Positions 45,911 through 59,700 are shown, counted from the stretch's first letter. The stretch: DNA of 64,000 nt from Zingiber officinale (GCF_018446385.1 NC_055991.1:118587794-118651793); one strand, 5' to 3'. Numbers and translations are program-made. The notes: generated from the sequence alone by a model not told the origin.

Positions 45911-47257
45911 TCAAACTGAATCGTAACCATTTCGTAGGCTGAAGGAATCAACCTGACTGTGCCCCACATCTTTCTTCAATCCCTTCACTTTCATTAATTC
46001 TCTTACTTCACCAATCTCATTCCACAAGCCAGCAGAGGCATACAAGTTAGACCACTCCACATGAATCCCTGAATTGTAAGGATCGAATTCCAGAGCCATC
46101 TTAGCAGCAATCTTCCCTATCTCGACGTTCCCGGAGTTTCTGCAAGCACTAAGCAAAGCACCCCAAACACTGACATTCAAATTACCACCACCAGATTTAT
46201 TTTCCATCATCATCATCTCATTGGCAAACTTCCATGCCATCTCCAAATTCCCTGCTTTGCAAAGCATATCAATCACACATCCATAATGCTCAGCTCCAGG
46301 AACCATACCGTGCACACGCAAGATCGAATTGAAAAAGTTGAGACCCTTGATCACATTACCCGAGTGACTACAAGCTGAAAGAACAGCCAACAAAGCAATC
46401 TTATCGGGTTCGATCCCTTCAAGTAGCATTTTCTCGTATGTTTCTACAACCTCAGCAAACTTCCCATTCCGGCCGTAAACATTGAGCATCGAAGTCCATA
46501 GCACGACGTCCTTGCGTGTTACATGTGCAGCCATATCGAACACCGAGTGAGCCTTGGCTACAAGGCCGCACCGTGCATACATTTCCACCAAGGAGCAAAT
46601 GAGGACAGCGTTCTCGGTGAAGGCACTCCTGCGGAGAAGGTATGCGTGCGTTTGCAAGCCCAATGGGGTGGCCGGCGCCTCGGAGCAAATCTGCAAAACG
46701 GCGGACACGGTGAAGCCGTCGGGCTCCAGTGAGAGCTCGCGCATTCTGCGGAAGAGGCGGAAGCCCTCCGTCCAGCGCCGGCTCTCGACGTATCCGCCGA
46801 GGAGGGAATTGGCGCAGACCGTGTTTCTGTGAGGCATTTCGTCGAACACCTGGGAGGCATCCTCCACGGCGAGCGATCGGGCGTAGCAATCGATCAGAGC
46901 GCCGCAGACGAAGACGCTGGAGAGACAGCCGGAGGTGAGCCCGCGGGCGTGGATCTGACGAGCGAGGTCCGGGGAGGCGACGGTGAGGGCGGAGCAGAGG
47001 GAGTAGGAATCGGAGGGAAGGCCCAAGCTGTTGAGGATTGCGAAGGAGAGTAGCGCCGAGGAGCGAAAGCCGTGGCGGGCGAAGGCGGCAAGGAGAGAGT
47101 TCCAGCGGGAAGCGTCGGCGGGGTGGCGGAGGAGGAGGAGGAGTTTGGGGTGAACGGCGGCGTGGGGGAGGAGGTGGGTTCGGAGTAGGCGACCGTGGAG
47201 GGCCTTAGCGGCGGTGCCGGCGGCGGAGATCCGGGTTGCTGGTTGGATTTGCATCAA
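45911..47257 (-). CDS. PLS/E-class pentatricopeptide repeat protein
   Basis: Sequence-specific RNA-binding protein, presumably of plastid or mitochondrial transcripts. A single uninterrupted frame of 448 aa, intronless as usual for the family. Repeats are recognisable from about residue 50: 'ASRWNSLLAAFARHGF', 'FVCGALIDCYARS', 'NTVCANSLLGGYVESRRWTEGFRLFRRM', 'VLICSLVEMYARCGLVAKAHSVFD', 'DVVLWTSMLNVYGRNGKFAEVVETYEKM', 'DKIALLAVLSACSHSG'. The E-like tail 'VWGALLSACRNSGNVEIGKIAA' and 'NLYASAGLWNEIGEVRELMKVKGL' follows. No DYW domain; the frame ends NGYDSV, shorter than many E/E+ proteins. The N-terminus is Arg/Ala-rich with few acids, compatible with an organelle transit peptide. It starts 540 bp from the divergent SRT1 gene. 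The editing or processing target is unknown. Confidence 0.9.
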   Translation of the reverse strand: MMQIQPATRISAAGTAAKALHGRLLRTHLLPHAAVHPKLLLLLRHPADASRWNSLLAAFARHGFRSSALLSFAILNSLGLPSDSYSLCSALTVASPDLARQIHARGLTSGCLSSVFVCGALIDCYARSLAVEDASQVFDEMPHRNTVCANSLLGGYVESRRWTEGFRLFRRMRELSLEPDGFTVSAVLQICSEAPATPLGLQTHAYLLRRSAFTENAVLICSLVEMYARCGLVAKAHSVFDMAAHVTRKDVVLWTSMLNVYGRNGKFAEVVETYEKMLLEGIEPDKIALLAVLSACSHSGNVIKGLNFFNSILRVHGMVPGAEHYGCVIDMLCKAGNLEMAWKFANEMMMMENKSGGGNLNVSVWGALLSACRNSGNVEIGKIAAKMALEFDPYNSGIHVEWSNLYASAGLWNEIGEVRELMKVKGLKKDVGHSQVDSFSLRNGYDSV

Positions 47258-47797
47258 AATTACAAAGATGTCTCGAATCGAATCTTTTGATAAATTTGCG
47301 AGGGGCTCATAGATATTACACCTTTATAGATTTCACCCCCAAAATTTCTTATTTTCTCATTACCCCTTTTTTGGGTTTAATGCTCAACCCAATTTCTTAC
47401 CAGAATTTCAATTGGCTATCATTCTGGACCCACTTGAGAGCCTGTCTCTTAAGCAGACGTCAAGTATCTACAGTGTAAATTCTCCGTTCTCGCAACTTTT
47501 ACGGACTTCGATGTTCTGTTTCTTCTTTTGCCAGCTTCGTATTTCTCTTCGGAAAATAGCGAGAGTGCCTTCCTGTTTTTTCGATCATTTATTTTACTAT
47601 CTTCTTTTGCCATCTTCGTAGTTCTTAGGGGAGAAGAAGGTAGAGGAGGGCAAAAACGTTTTTTGATCAGTTTTTTTAAAATGTTTATTCAGTTCTTAGG
47701 GTAGAAGAAGAGGGAGGGACAAGGGTTCTAGATTGGGTTTTGTACGAGGTGAAGGAAGAAGAAAACAGTAGAAGCAGCGGAGGAGAAGGTTGAAGTC
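47258..47797. promoter_or_regulatory. shared divergent promoter region, PPR (-) and SRT1 (+)
   Basis: 540 bp between two divergent start codons. The SRT1 side is purine-rich (GAAGAAGAGGGAGG, GGAAGAAGAAAACAG) and probably transcribed leader. No clear TATA box for either gene. Confidence 0.5.
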
Positions 47798-50700
47798 ATG
47801 TCTTTAGGCTACGCCGAGAAGCTCTCCTACCGGGAGGACATCGGCACTGTGGGCATGTCGGAGATCTTCGACCCTTCCGACATCCTCCATCAAAAGGTAT
47901 TCTTGCTTTCCCTGTCCTCCTTTTTGTCTCCTAAATTGCTGCTCGTGTTGATTTATCCATTATTGTAATTTTAGCAATAGGAAAAAGAGAGAGAGAGAAA
48001 AATGTGAATGTGCTGTAATGTGCTGCTTTGAGAAGCAAAATAAGACCCATTACGGATGCTTCTTTTGTTTTTTGTTCATTCTCTTGCCATCATCATCAAG
48101 CAGTATCCATTCCAATTATTTGACATCAGTTACACAAATTCAGCTCTCTATTGAGCTTTTTGAAAGACTATCACTATTCAAATTGATCATAGTTTTTTTA
48201 ATTATATTTGCTCTAGATGCAAACAATAGTAGATCAATTTAAAATAAATCAGTCCAATGGTTCCTAGTCCAAACACTACCTATGACAATTAACTCCGCCA
48301 TGGCTGATCCCAAGCCCGGATAAAGGAGGAGAGTTACGCTAGGTTAGGTTGTCAGCCAATGCCAAAGAAAGACAAATGTTATGTATAGATTCATCAAACT
48401 ATTGTTATTAATCGTTCAGAGACCGCATATTGTTGTCCATATAAAAGAGATTCCGAGCCACTTGTTTCATTAATTTTATTTTAAACTTTTTGATTCCTTT
48501 ACAATTGCTCCCTCTTTGTAAGTAATCAACTGCATCACTTTATAGCTTTTACACCTATTTTTCACGTCGTCTCTACTTGTTTTTCTTAGCTTATCATCTA
48601 TTAATGCTACACATTATTGCATTGAGATTATAATTGTTTCTTTTTTACATTTATTTTATGGCAAAATGTTTTTAAATTATTTTGGTTTCCTGTAGATTGA
48701 AGAGCTTGCCTTGATGGTAAAAGAGGTAAGAAAATGAGGGTGTAACTCAAATCTTTAAGATTTTTGAGTCTCATCTTTTTCTTAAACAGAACATCTATTA
48801 TGGCAGAGCAAACATTTAGTGGCATTCACAGGAGCTGGGATTTCTACTTCAAGTGGCATTCCTGATTTTCGAGGACCTAAGGGCGTTTGGACTCTTCAGG
48901 TAATGTCATCTCAATTATACCAATGTACATTCGCTGACTAGCACCTTCTCTTTCTCTTTTACGACTTATTTATGTTATTTGAATAATTCCTAGTGGTTTA
49001 CTAGAAGTTTTTTTTGTTAATCAATAGAGAATTTTGGCTGCAGATGAGTTTGAAATCAGAACTGAGCTTGTCTCATTCAATTATATCTCTAAAAAGCACT
49101 GTTCCTTATTTCTTTTCATTTTGCCCCCATTTTTACATCATGAAGAAGTGAAAGGTCTTACTGTCAATAGAGGAGCCTGTGCATAGAAACAGAACATTGT
49201 GCATTTCATTCACTTTCTGATACAAACACATTTGGAATTTGAAAAATTCTTATTGTGTATCAAGGTTTGAAATCTTGTTTCCAACCGGGGTTTCGGTTTC
49301 CGGTCAAAAAGAGATGTGTTGGTACCATGCTCACAATGCCAACACACGGTGCTGAAGACACCTCAAAAGGAATTGGATAAGAGGAGGAAAAAGAAAGCCC
49401 TAACCTTATTGTGCAGTTGGCGCAAAGCTCGCGACAATGTCATCAAAGGCCTGTGCATTTGTGGATGTCGTTATAACAGTGGAAACCTCTAGTCGCATTG
49501 CCTCGAATAATGGAAACCTCAGCTTTCTCTCAAACAATGGAAGTTTTGAACGACTTCATCATCTTGGACCAAAAAAGCCTCAAGCTATTTTGTCATCTCA
49601 AATAGCTTGATGAAGCTTAACTGTCACAGGCTGAAGGATTCAAGATGCCACTTTGACAGAAGGGAAACAATGATGAGCGGTTTCTGGTCCAAGTCTTGAT
49701 CGAGCATGTACCACGTGCCACTCAACGGGTGGAAAGAGATGTTTCACCCATACCGACTAGCATAGAACGGGACTTAAATCCTTGTGTGCATTCTTGTTAC
49801 AATAATTATTTTCATAGAGCATGAATCTAGTTAATTTTACTAGAATGCCATATTTAACCAATTCTGTAAGGGTTATGTTTTTTGGATAATCTATCAATTT
49901 CAGTAATGCTAGGAGTATAATGAGTTGCTGGCTAAATAGGCTGTGTATTCAAAACGTCGTGCATCCACATTTGCTTTATTTGTACAATAACTTGTTTTTT
50001 CGTCTATAATATAGTGGTTCAAGCTGAAGTATTCCTTTTTCCCTTTTGGTACTTCTTTGTTTTCAACTTAATGGGTCATTCTGTTACCTCTAGTTTATAG
50101 TGACATCACATTTTTCACTGTGTTCATGTGGCTTTTCCACAGATCCAGAGTCATTTTTCTGATCCAATTACAAAGATTTTCTTATGGATAAAGTAACATA
50201 AGAGGTCTCTCTTGTTAGAGGGGTGAATGATGAAATTTCCAGTTATTGTCAGACACTGGAAGCTGATTATACTAGCTAGTACTGAACTTTGTGGACTCAT
50301 TCTTAGCACGCTTCAATTCTTTTGATCAGTGCAATCTATGCAGATGCATTTGCTACCACAATTCCATTAGCAACTGCTATGTATAATTAACTAATTCTTT
50401 CATCTCATGTCCAGCGTGCAGGCAAGGGGTTGCCTGAAGCATCACTTCCTTTTGATCGTGCAATGCCAAGTTTGACTCATATGGCTTTAGTTGAATTGGA
50501 GAGGGTTGGTATCCTTAAGTTTGTTATCAGCCAGGTAATTGGAATCTTCTTGTTCATACCTTGATATCTCGAACAAAAATCATTATTGTTTTGTATGTGA
50601 GGGAATTGATTTTACATTCTGAAAATCACATGCAACAAAAATAAAAATTGACAATAGGAGAGATTGGAGCTTTCTCATCTGGAAGTATGGATGTTCATTT

Positions 50701-53700
50701 CAAATAAACAAGAGTTATTTAATTGACTAATCGTTTTGTTTTTTTGTGTACTATTGTAGTTGACTGAATAACCACTTGTCCCAAAAGCCTGAATTATTAA
50801 ACAAGAGGCCAATCTATATATTTATATTCTTAATACTCTCCCTTTATGTGTGGATGAGTATACTTGACTTGATTGGAGATAAACTAATGGGATAATATTA
50901 CCACCTATTCCAAAAGCGTGAGTTATGAGGAAAGAGATAAATCAATATATTTCTATTCTTCATATGAATTGTACATGTGGTTGTCATTTCTTCCATCATC
51001 ATCTGAGCCATTTCCTACTAATGTCATTTGCAATCACTAAGTTCATATAAGACTGACAAGCAAAATGCTAATGCTCACTGACACCAACAACTTAAATATA
51101 TGATGGCTCCTAAATTTCTAGCATAGACACGACTAAACAGAAAAATAGAAAAATCAGAAGATAAAAAATTCTCTATGGTTATGCTATTTATGGTGTTAGA
51201 CTTCTGCAATGCCTTCGGATCCATTACACCAGTTAAATTGGTTAAACTAGCTATCTGTATGGTTCCAAGACATTGGTAATACCTTGTACAGCCAATAGAT
51301 GAGTTACTTTTTATTACATTGGCAAGCCCTAAATTCCTCTCTGTATAGGATATTTAGTTATAAGATCCTTTAACTATTTACAATTTGCATCTAAGTATTC
51401 ATTTAGACTTACATATATAACAGCATAAAATAAATACAATTTTGGCCCAAAGTGGCACTCATCAATGCTGAGACTGTTTTAAGTCTATGCCAGGAAGTTC
51501 TTTTCTTGTTTTGTTTTTTGAGGTATTATGTTCACATACCATATCCAATGTCACTGAGATTAAGAAGGTCCTCTAGAATGAAACCTACTCGTGATTAAAG
51601 CAGGCTGTTGAAAGGGCTGTTGCATATTGCAGGGTCTCCATTTTGCCCACCTTACCCATGAATAAGGCAATTAAATGAGTTGGAAATTGATTCTCTGGTT
51701 AAGCCTCTCATGAATAACACCATCTTGGCTATTTTCCTAGGTTTCTCTATGATCATTTATTGTTCTTCAATTCAGGGTATTGCAGTTTTTCCTATGTTTC
51801 AAGTGCATGCTTTTGATTGCGACTTCTAATATTAACACACCATGTTGTAACTTTTTTGCTAGAATGTAGATAGTCTTCATCTGCGATCAGGAATACCTAG
51901 AAAAAAGTTAGCTGAATTGCATGGAAATTCCTTTCGGGAAGTTTGCCCTTCTTGTGAAACTGAGTATGCTTTCACCACCATCCTTATTTCTTTTATAAGC
52001 TATTTCTTTGCTCCTGATTTTGTCACTTTTTTAACCAGTATGAACACAGTGTTTTCCACTAAGATTTACAATATCTTGCTCGTCTTTTGTAAAAATGTAT
52101 AATTTTCTCATTCAATATAGTTTGTAAACCCTTCTAGGTATGTACGGGATTTTGAAGTTGAAACCATTGGGATGAAAGAGACATCAAGGCGTTGTTCTGA
52201 TACAAACTGTGGTGCAAAGCTTAGGGATAGTGTTCTTGATTGGGAGGTGATAAGCTGTTACATTGTCTGGTTGTTTGAATATTGCTAAAATTTCTACTTC
52301 TTGCAAGTGCATGCTATATTAGAGCTAGTACTTCTTGAATGTGCAATTTCTGTAGTTTATTTCTTCATTGCTCACAGATATACTTTGATATATGTACGGA
52401 CATCTATCTTATAGCTTTTTTATGCTGCTTCTTAAAAAAAAGTACGTTATAGCAACCAACATCCTCAAACAATTTGTATAGCCATTCTTTTTAAATAAAA
52501 ATGACACATGGACTTGCTCATTTGTTCCAGTAATGTGCTGATGTATCCTCATTTAATATGTAAGAAGAACAATTCATGTATCCCATATGATTGCTTGTCT
52601 GTTTCATTATCGTTCAAATGCTAATGTTTCTGGTATCTTTTTCATGAGAAGTTTGTTTTCACGCCTTTCACAACCTGCAGGATGCTTTGCCCCCTAAAGA
52701 GGTGAATGCTGCTGAGAATCACTGCAAAACTGCTGACCTTGTATTGTGTTTAGGGACTAGGTAATCTTTTGCTCTGCGGGCATCTGGAAGATCATAAATT
52801 ATGATAAAAAGTACTTATGCTGCGACACTTGCTAATATCGTGTTTTCCTAACTTCAAAAAATGTTTGTTTGTTTTTTTGCTTATTCTTTACAATGTTAAT
52901 GAAGAAAGAAAGAATTTCCATACATATAGGGAGAGCTTCAGAGTTTTATGTTTTGAATTACACTACTAATTTCTAAAGATTGTGTACTTTTTTTTGTTCA
53001 ATAATGTTGTAGTTAAGCTTTCTGATTGCTATGTTGTTCCACGTAGTTTGCAGATAATGCCCGCTTGCAACTTACCTTTGAAATGCATCCGAAACAATGG
53101 AAAGATTGTGATTGTAAATCTTCAGGTATCAAAGTATCTAGTCATGGTGGGATATATATTCTCATTTTGCTCTATCCACATTGGTGTTAATATTTGAGTG
53201 TTATAACATCTAAATGATGTTATAAACTAATGTGGATAAGTGTCATAAAAGCTACACATTAACAATGTTGAATTCTTTGATTGTTGTTAATGAACACATT
53301 TTATATAAAAAAAATTCAAAAATTAAGAAAATAAATTTTGAATAAAATAATAAAAAACAATAAATAGATAGTGGGACACACAAATAATTAATATTAATGT
53401 TAAAATGAATGTGAGTGTGTGTTAAGAAAAGAAAGTATTAATATAATGGGTACGTGGTATGCTATTTGAAGAGGTGACGTATATTAACGGTCAAACCAAT
53501 GCGGATGCTTTGCATAAAAACGACATTAATGCAGAATAAGGATGTTTTTCCTTGTCAACTTAATCATATTTCATGCAGAAATGACAGACTAATAAGCATA
53601 TATATAAATCAATTATCAATGAAGATAGAACGGGATATGTAACTTCATACCACTCTAAGATAATAAATAGAAACTATTTTATTTCTAAGACATCAATGAA

Positions 53701-56700
53701 TTGATTAATTAACAGAAAATGAAAGATGTAATTTTTTCAAGAATATTGTTGAACTGAACCTGCAAAATGTTCTTTTGATATGAAGGAAACAATGACAGGC
53801 TATACAGTTCCCTAACCATTATCATCCATTGCATACTTCCTCCTAAGTGTTTTTTCTTTTTTCACCTTTTACTTTTCACAATACATGGATATAAAGGAAA
53901 AAATTACATAGATTATACGTCATTTAACAATACATTATTTTGTTAAGTTCTCAATAGACTTACATAACTTACACTTCTAAGCTATTAGGTTAGCAATTTT
54001 TTAATCATTTTATAAACACACACTTGTGATTCTAACACTATAGACAATGCGAAATTATTGCATATGACATGATTGTATCAAAACATTTTCTTCATCGTAG
54101 TGATACCACATGTATCCTACTTCTCAAGTTTTGTCCTATAGCATTTGAAGGACATTTCTACCATATGATATTAATATCCTATAGCCTTATATTCATACTC
54201 TGTATTAAACAAAGCACCTCCAAATGATTAGCAAGTGCAGAATTAGTAACCAAATAAGACTTGTTATAATCCGAAACTTAATTAGACTCTACATGTATGT
54301 TATGAAGGTTTAATTATGATTTATTGGGAATAAAGTAGTGTTTATTGCTGAACCAAATAGTTTAAAGGTTTGATTTAGTGATTTCAATTTAATTTCAGTT
54401 TGGGCTTGGAACAAACTCAAATCAGATTTAAAATGGACTTATTGGTTTGGACCAAGGTGAACTAAACCGAATGTATCCAGCTGATTGGGTTAGAATAAAG
54501 TATAGGTTGGTTGAATTGTTAAAATCACCTTTCTCCTAATGCTTCCATCGGATCACATGCCCTTCATCTCGCTCTAGGGTCGGCGATGAGGGGCGCTCGA
54601 TCTTAGCGAAATCACCTTTGCTTCATTCTATCGGATCACATGGGCACCACCTCTCTCTCCCATTAGGTGTAACATCAGAGCTACCTTCTTCCTCGTCTGC
54701 AAGTTACCGCCACCCACTCTGCTCACAATTGCATTGACTTCCTCTCCTGTCCAAATGCCACTGCTCACCTCAATCTCTCCCTATCCTCTTCCTCACTCTC
54801 ATGATGTTGCTCAACGGGCAGCTTATTCAACTATGCGTTGCCTGGCTACCACCGCCAGAGGCATCACATAATCATAGTTGTGTCACCAACTGTAGTTGTT
54901 TCCTCTTGTATTGATCAAGCTATCTAAGTTAGTTGTTTACCCAGTCACATGGCCTTACTAACACAAAATGATTTCAAATGTTATAGAACACAAGATTAGT
55001 TGATGAACATTCTTCTCGCCTAAGTGTGCTCAACTTTTTGAACACCAGAAACAAACTTTTCAAAAAGATGAAAAGCTAGCATTAGAGATGCTCGAAGTGC
55101 AAGATTTTTAACACCCTTCTCGCTTTCTAAGTTCTCCCCTAGCATCAACGGTGCTCCAATTCTCGAGCCCCCTGACTTTCATTCTCTCAAGCTTGCATTT
55201 ATATAAATCGAGTTAATGGGGCGAATTGATCCGATTCACCCATGTCGTTCAAACATTTAAGTAACAAGAGAAAGAAGAGTGACTCACCCAACGCCCTATC
55301 TGAGAAGATGGAAGCAAAAGAAGAGGCAACAAAGTGGACGACGGTGAGGTTAAAACTCCATCTCCTCCGTTGCATTCTGTGTTATGGCCATCTCACCCCA
55401 CCTATCTACCAGGTTAAGATCTTCTTCTTGAGTTCAATTGTTATCAATATCTTACCTTATGTAGTTGATATTTTGCTGTCTCAGTGTCAAAATGGACATT
55501 AACTTTTTATTATCTCGGTTTGAAAAAGGATTCGTAATTACATGTTGTAAATGCCAGAGGAGCTCCTCCTCAATGATAGGATTTAACTGAAACCATGCTC
55601 TAGAACAGATGATAGAGTCTTTATCCATCTCGTGTTCTCATTCTACCCACGGATGCAACAAATATGTTCCTTACCTCAAGGATTCAATAGCAAACCACAA
55701 GGAGGATTGTAGCTATGCACCTCGCCCTTGCTTTATCAAGGAATGCACATTCAAAGCACCAAATGGAGCCCTTGTACGACACCTCACAACCGAGCACCAC
55801 TTCATGATTCACAACTTCAACTATGATGTTCCGCTACGAGTCTCCATGGACTTAGCGGAGCCATTGCTAGAACTCAAAGAAAGTGACGATGGCGTCAACT
55901 TCGTGCTTCTTAATACTTTCGATAAATGTTCAGACCATAGAAACTTCTTAGTTGTGTTTTGTAGTCAATCTCGTCGTTCCAAGAAGTTGTTTAGCAAGCT
56001 GGTAACGTTGTTGGACGAGGGAATGGAGCTTCGACTTAAGGTTCTCGTCAAACAATGGAAAAGATTTTTTTCCAAACAAGTCTTTCTTTTCATTCCGGGT
56101 ACCTTCTATGGTCAAGATGGAAAACTCGACTCATATGTATGTCGAGGTATAATCCTTTCTGCATTTTGCTCATTGGAGAAAAAGGTAATTTCGCTCACCC
56201 AAGCGAGCAGTATTGTCGGCCCCACAGCAAGATACAGATATGTAAATCATGGGGGTATTTTGTGCTAGCGCAAAGGTCATTTGCATGGGAAAGTCACGCA
56301 TCCAACGAGATATTTTGCACCTACAGGAAATTGACCCCAAGATCTATTAGAGCAAACATCCATACAACTTATTCAACTACGCGTTGTCTGACTGCCACTA
56401 CCAAAGGCATCACACAATCATAGTTGTGTCATCGACCATACTTGCTTCATCTAGTATTGATCAAGTTATGTAAATTAGTTGTTACCTAGCCAAATGACCT
56501 TACTGACACAAAATGATTTCAAAAGTTGTAGGCAACAAGATTAGTTGATGAACACCCTTCTCGTTTAAAAGTGTGCTCAACTTTTTAAACACCAGAAACG
56601 AGGTTTTCAAAAAGCTAACATTAGAGATATAAGTATTCAGCTTATCAACACCCTTCTTGCCTTCTAAGTGCTCCTTTAGCATCTAGGGTGCTCCATCTCT

Positions 56701-59700
56701 TGAGTCCCTTGATCTTCATTCTTTCTAACTTGCATCTATATAAATCCAGTTAATGGGGTGAACTGATCTGCTCCACTCATGCCAGTCAAATATTTAAGCA
56801 ACAAGAGAAAGAATAACGACTCATTCAGTGCCCTAACTGAAAAGATGGAAGGAAAAGAAGCGGCAAGTGGACAACGGTGTGGTTGAAACTCCATATCCTC
56901 TATTGAACTCTATGCGACGACTGTCTCACCCCACCTATCATCAACCCCTTACATTATGTAGTTGATCTTTTGCTATCTCAGTATCAAAATGGATATTAAC
57001 TTTTTGCGGTCTAAGTTTGAAAAATGATTTGTCATTACATGCTGTAAATGTTAGAAGATCTTCTCAGGATTGATCTGAAACAACGTTCTAGAATAGGTGA
57101 TAGAGTCTTTATCCATCTCCTGTTCTTATTCTACCCACGGATGCAACAAATATGTTCCTTACCTCGAGAATTCAATTGCAAACAACGAGGAGGATTGCAG
57201 CGATACGCCTCGCCTTTTCTTCGTTAAGGAATGCGCGCTCAAAGCACCAAATGGAGCCCTAGTACTACACCTCACGACGAATCACCACTTCACGATTCAC
57301 AACTTTAACTATAAAGTCTCGCTACGAGTCTTCATGGGTCCAACTGGGCCATTGCTATACTTAAAGCGAGTGACGACAACGTCTGCTTCGTGTTGTTTAA
57401 TACTTTTCGATAAATGTTCAGACCATATTAACTTCTAAGTGGTGTGCTGCAGTCAATCTCGTCCTTCCAATAAGTTGTTTTGAAAGCTTAGCGAGATCGG
57501 ACGAGGGAATGGAGTTTCGGCTTAAGGGATTATTTTTCAAATAAGTCTTTTTTGTGGTTCCATGAAATAATCCTTTTCATTGTTGGACGGGAGCCTTAAG
57601 CCGAAGCTCCATTCCCTCGTCCGATCTCGCTACTAGCTTTTGAAACAACTTCTTGGAAGGACGAGATTGACTGCAGCACACCACTTAGAAGTTAATATGG
57701 TCTGAACATTTATCGAAAGTATTAAACAACACGAAGCAGACGTTGTCGTCGCTCGCTTTAAGTATAGCAATGACCCTGTTGGGCCCATGGAGACATGTAG
57801 CGAGACTTCATAGTTAAAGTGGTGATTCGCCGTGAGGTGCAGTACTAGGGCTCCATTTGGTGCTTTGAGCGTGCATTCCTTAACGAAGAAAAGGCGAGGC
57901 GTATCGCTGCAATCCTCCTCGTTGTTTGCAATTGAATTCTCGAGGTAAGGAACATATTTGTTGCATCCGTGGGTAGAATGAGAACAGGAGATGGATAAAG
58001 ACTCTATCACCTGTTCTAGAACGTTGTTTTAGATCAATCCTAAGGAGATCTTCTAACATTTACAGCATGTAATGACAAATCATTTTTCAAACTTAGACCG
58101 CAAAAAGTTAATATCCATTTTGATACCGAGACAGCAAAAGATCAACTACATAATGTAAGGGGTTGTTGATAATGATTGAACTCGGGAAGGAGGGCCTAAC
58201 CTGGTAGATAGGTGGGGTGAGACGGTCGTCGCATAGAGTTCAATAGAGGATATGGAGTTTCAACCACACCGTTGTCCACTTTGCTATCGCTTCTATCTTC
58301 TCAGTTAGGGCACTGAATGAGTCGCTATTCTTTCTCTTGTTGCTTAAATGTTTGATTAGCAAGAGTGGCTCAGATCAGTTCACCCCATTAACTGGATTTA
58401 TATAGATGCAAGTTAGAGAGAATGAAGATCAAGGGACTCGAGAGAGCACCCTAGATGCTAAGGGAGCACTTAGAAGGTGAGAAGGGTGTTGATAAGTTGA
58501 ATGCTTATGTATGTCTAATGTCAGCTTTTTGAAAACCTCGTTTCTGGTGTTTAAAAAGCTGAGCACACTTTTAGACAAGAAGGGTGTTCATCAACTAATC
58601 TTGTTACCTACAACTTTTGAAATCATTTTGTGTCAGTAAGACCATTTGACTGGGTAACAACTAACTTGATCAATACTAGATGAAGCAAGTATGGTCGATG
58701 ACACAACTATGATTGTGTGATGCCTTTGGTAGTGACAGTTAGACAATGTGTAGTTGAATAAGCTGTATGGATGTTTGCTCAAATAGATCTTAGGGTCAAT
58801 TTCCAGCAGGTGCAAAATATCTCGTTGGGTGCGTGACTTTCCCATGCAAATGATCGTTACACTAGGACAAAATACCCTCATGATTTACTTGTCTGTATTT
58901 TGCTGTGGGGCCGACAATACTGCTCGCTTGGGTGAGCGAAATTACCTTCTTCTTCAATGAGCAAAATGCAGAAAGGATTATAGCTCGACATACATATGAG
59001 TCGAGTTTTCCATCTTGACCGTAGAAGGTACCCGGAATGATAAGAAAGACTTGTTTGGAAAAAAATCTTTTCCATTGTTTGATGAGAACCTTAAGCTGAA
59101 GCTCCATTCCCTCATCCGACATCATTACCAGCTTGCTAAACAACTTCTTGGAACGATGAGATTGACTACAAAACACAACTAAGAAGCTGTTATGGTCTGA
59201 ACATTTATCGAAAGTATTAAGCAGCACGAAGTTGACGCCATCGTTACTTTCTTTGAATTCTAGCAATGGCTCCGTCGAGCCCATGGAGACTCGTAGCGGA
59301 ACATCATAGTTGAAGTTGTGAATCATGAAGTGGTGCTCGGTTGTGTGGTGTCGTACGAGGCCTCCATTTGGTGCTTTGAACGTGCATTCCTTAACAAAGC
59401 AAGGGCAAGGTGCATAGCTACAATCCTCCTTGTGGTTTGCTATTGAATCCTCAATGTAAGGAACATATTTGTTTTATCCGTGGGTAGAATGAGAACATGA
59501 GATGGATAAAGACTAGCATCTGTTCTAAAGTATGGTTTCGGTTAAATCCTGCCATTGAGGAGGAGCTCTTCTGGCATTTACAACATGTAATTACGAATCC
59601 TTTTTCAAACCGAGACAATAAAAAGTTAATGCCCATTTTGACACTGAGACAACAAAAGATCAACTACATAAGGTAAGATGTTATTGATAACGATTGAACT

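Larger units (their letters stand above)
53200..57535 (+). repeat. left arm of giant inverted repeat (SINA foldback)
   Basis: This 4.3-kb arm is matched in reverse complement by 57565-61804. Paired landmarks: GTTATAACATCTAAATG (53200) with its complement at 61788-61804; GGTGACGTATATTAACG (53473) with 61520-61540; the SINA start ATG at 55242 with 59889; GGATTATTT (57527-57535) with AAATAATCC (57565-57573). Differences are scattered substitutions and small indels; similarity looks above 90 percent by eye. Confidence 0.92.

Noticed and set aside
46452-47091. Alternate-frame ORFs over the PPR gene
   Set aside because: Frame shadows in a GC-rich coding region; PPR repeats occur only in the 45911-47257 frame.
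49260-49760. Insertion of a distinct element in SRT1 intron 3
   Set aside because: The composition shifts here, but I see no terminal repeats, target duplication or coding domain.
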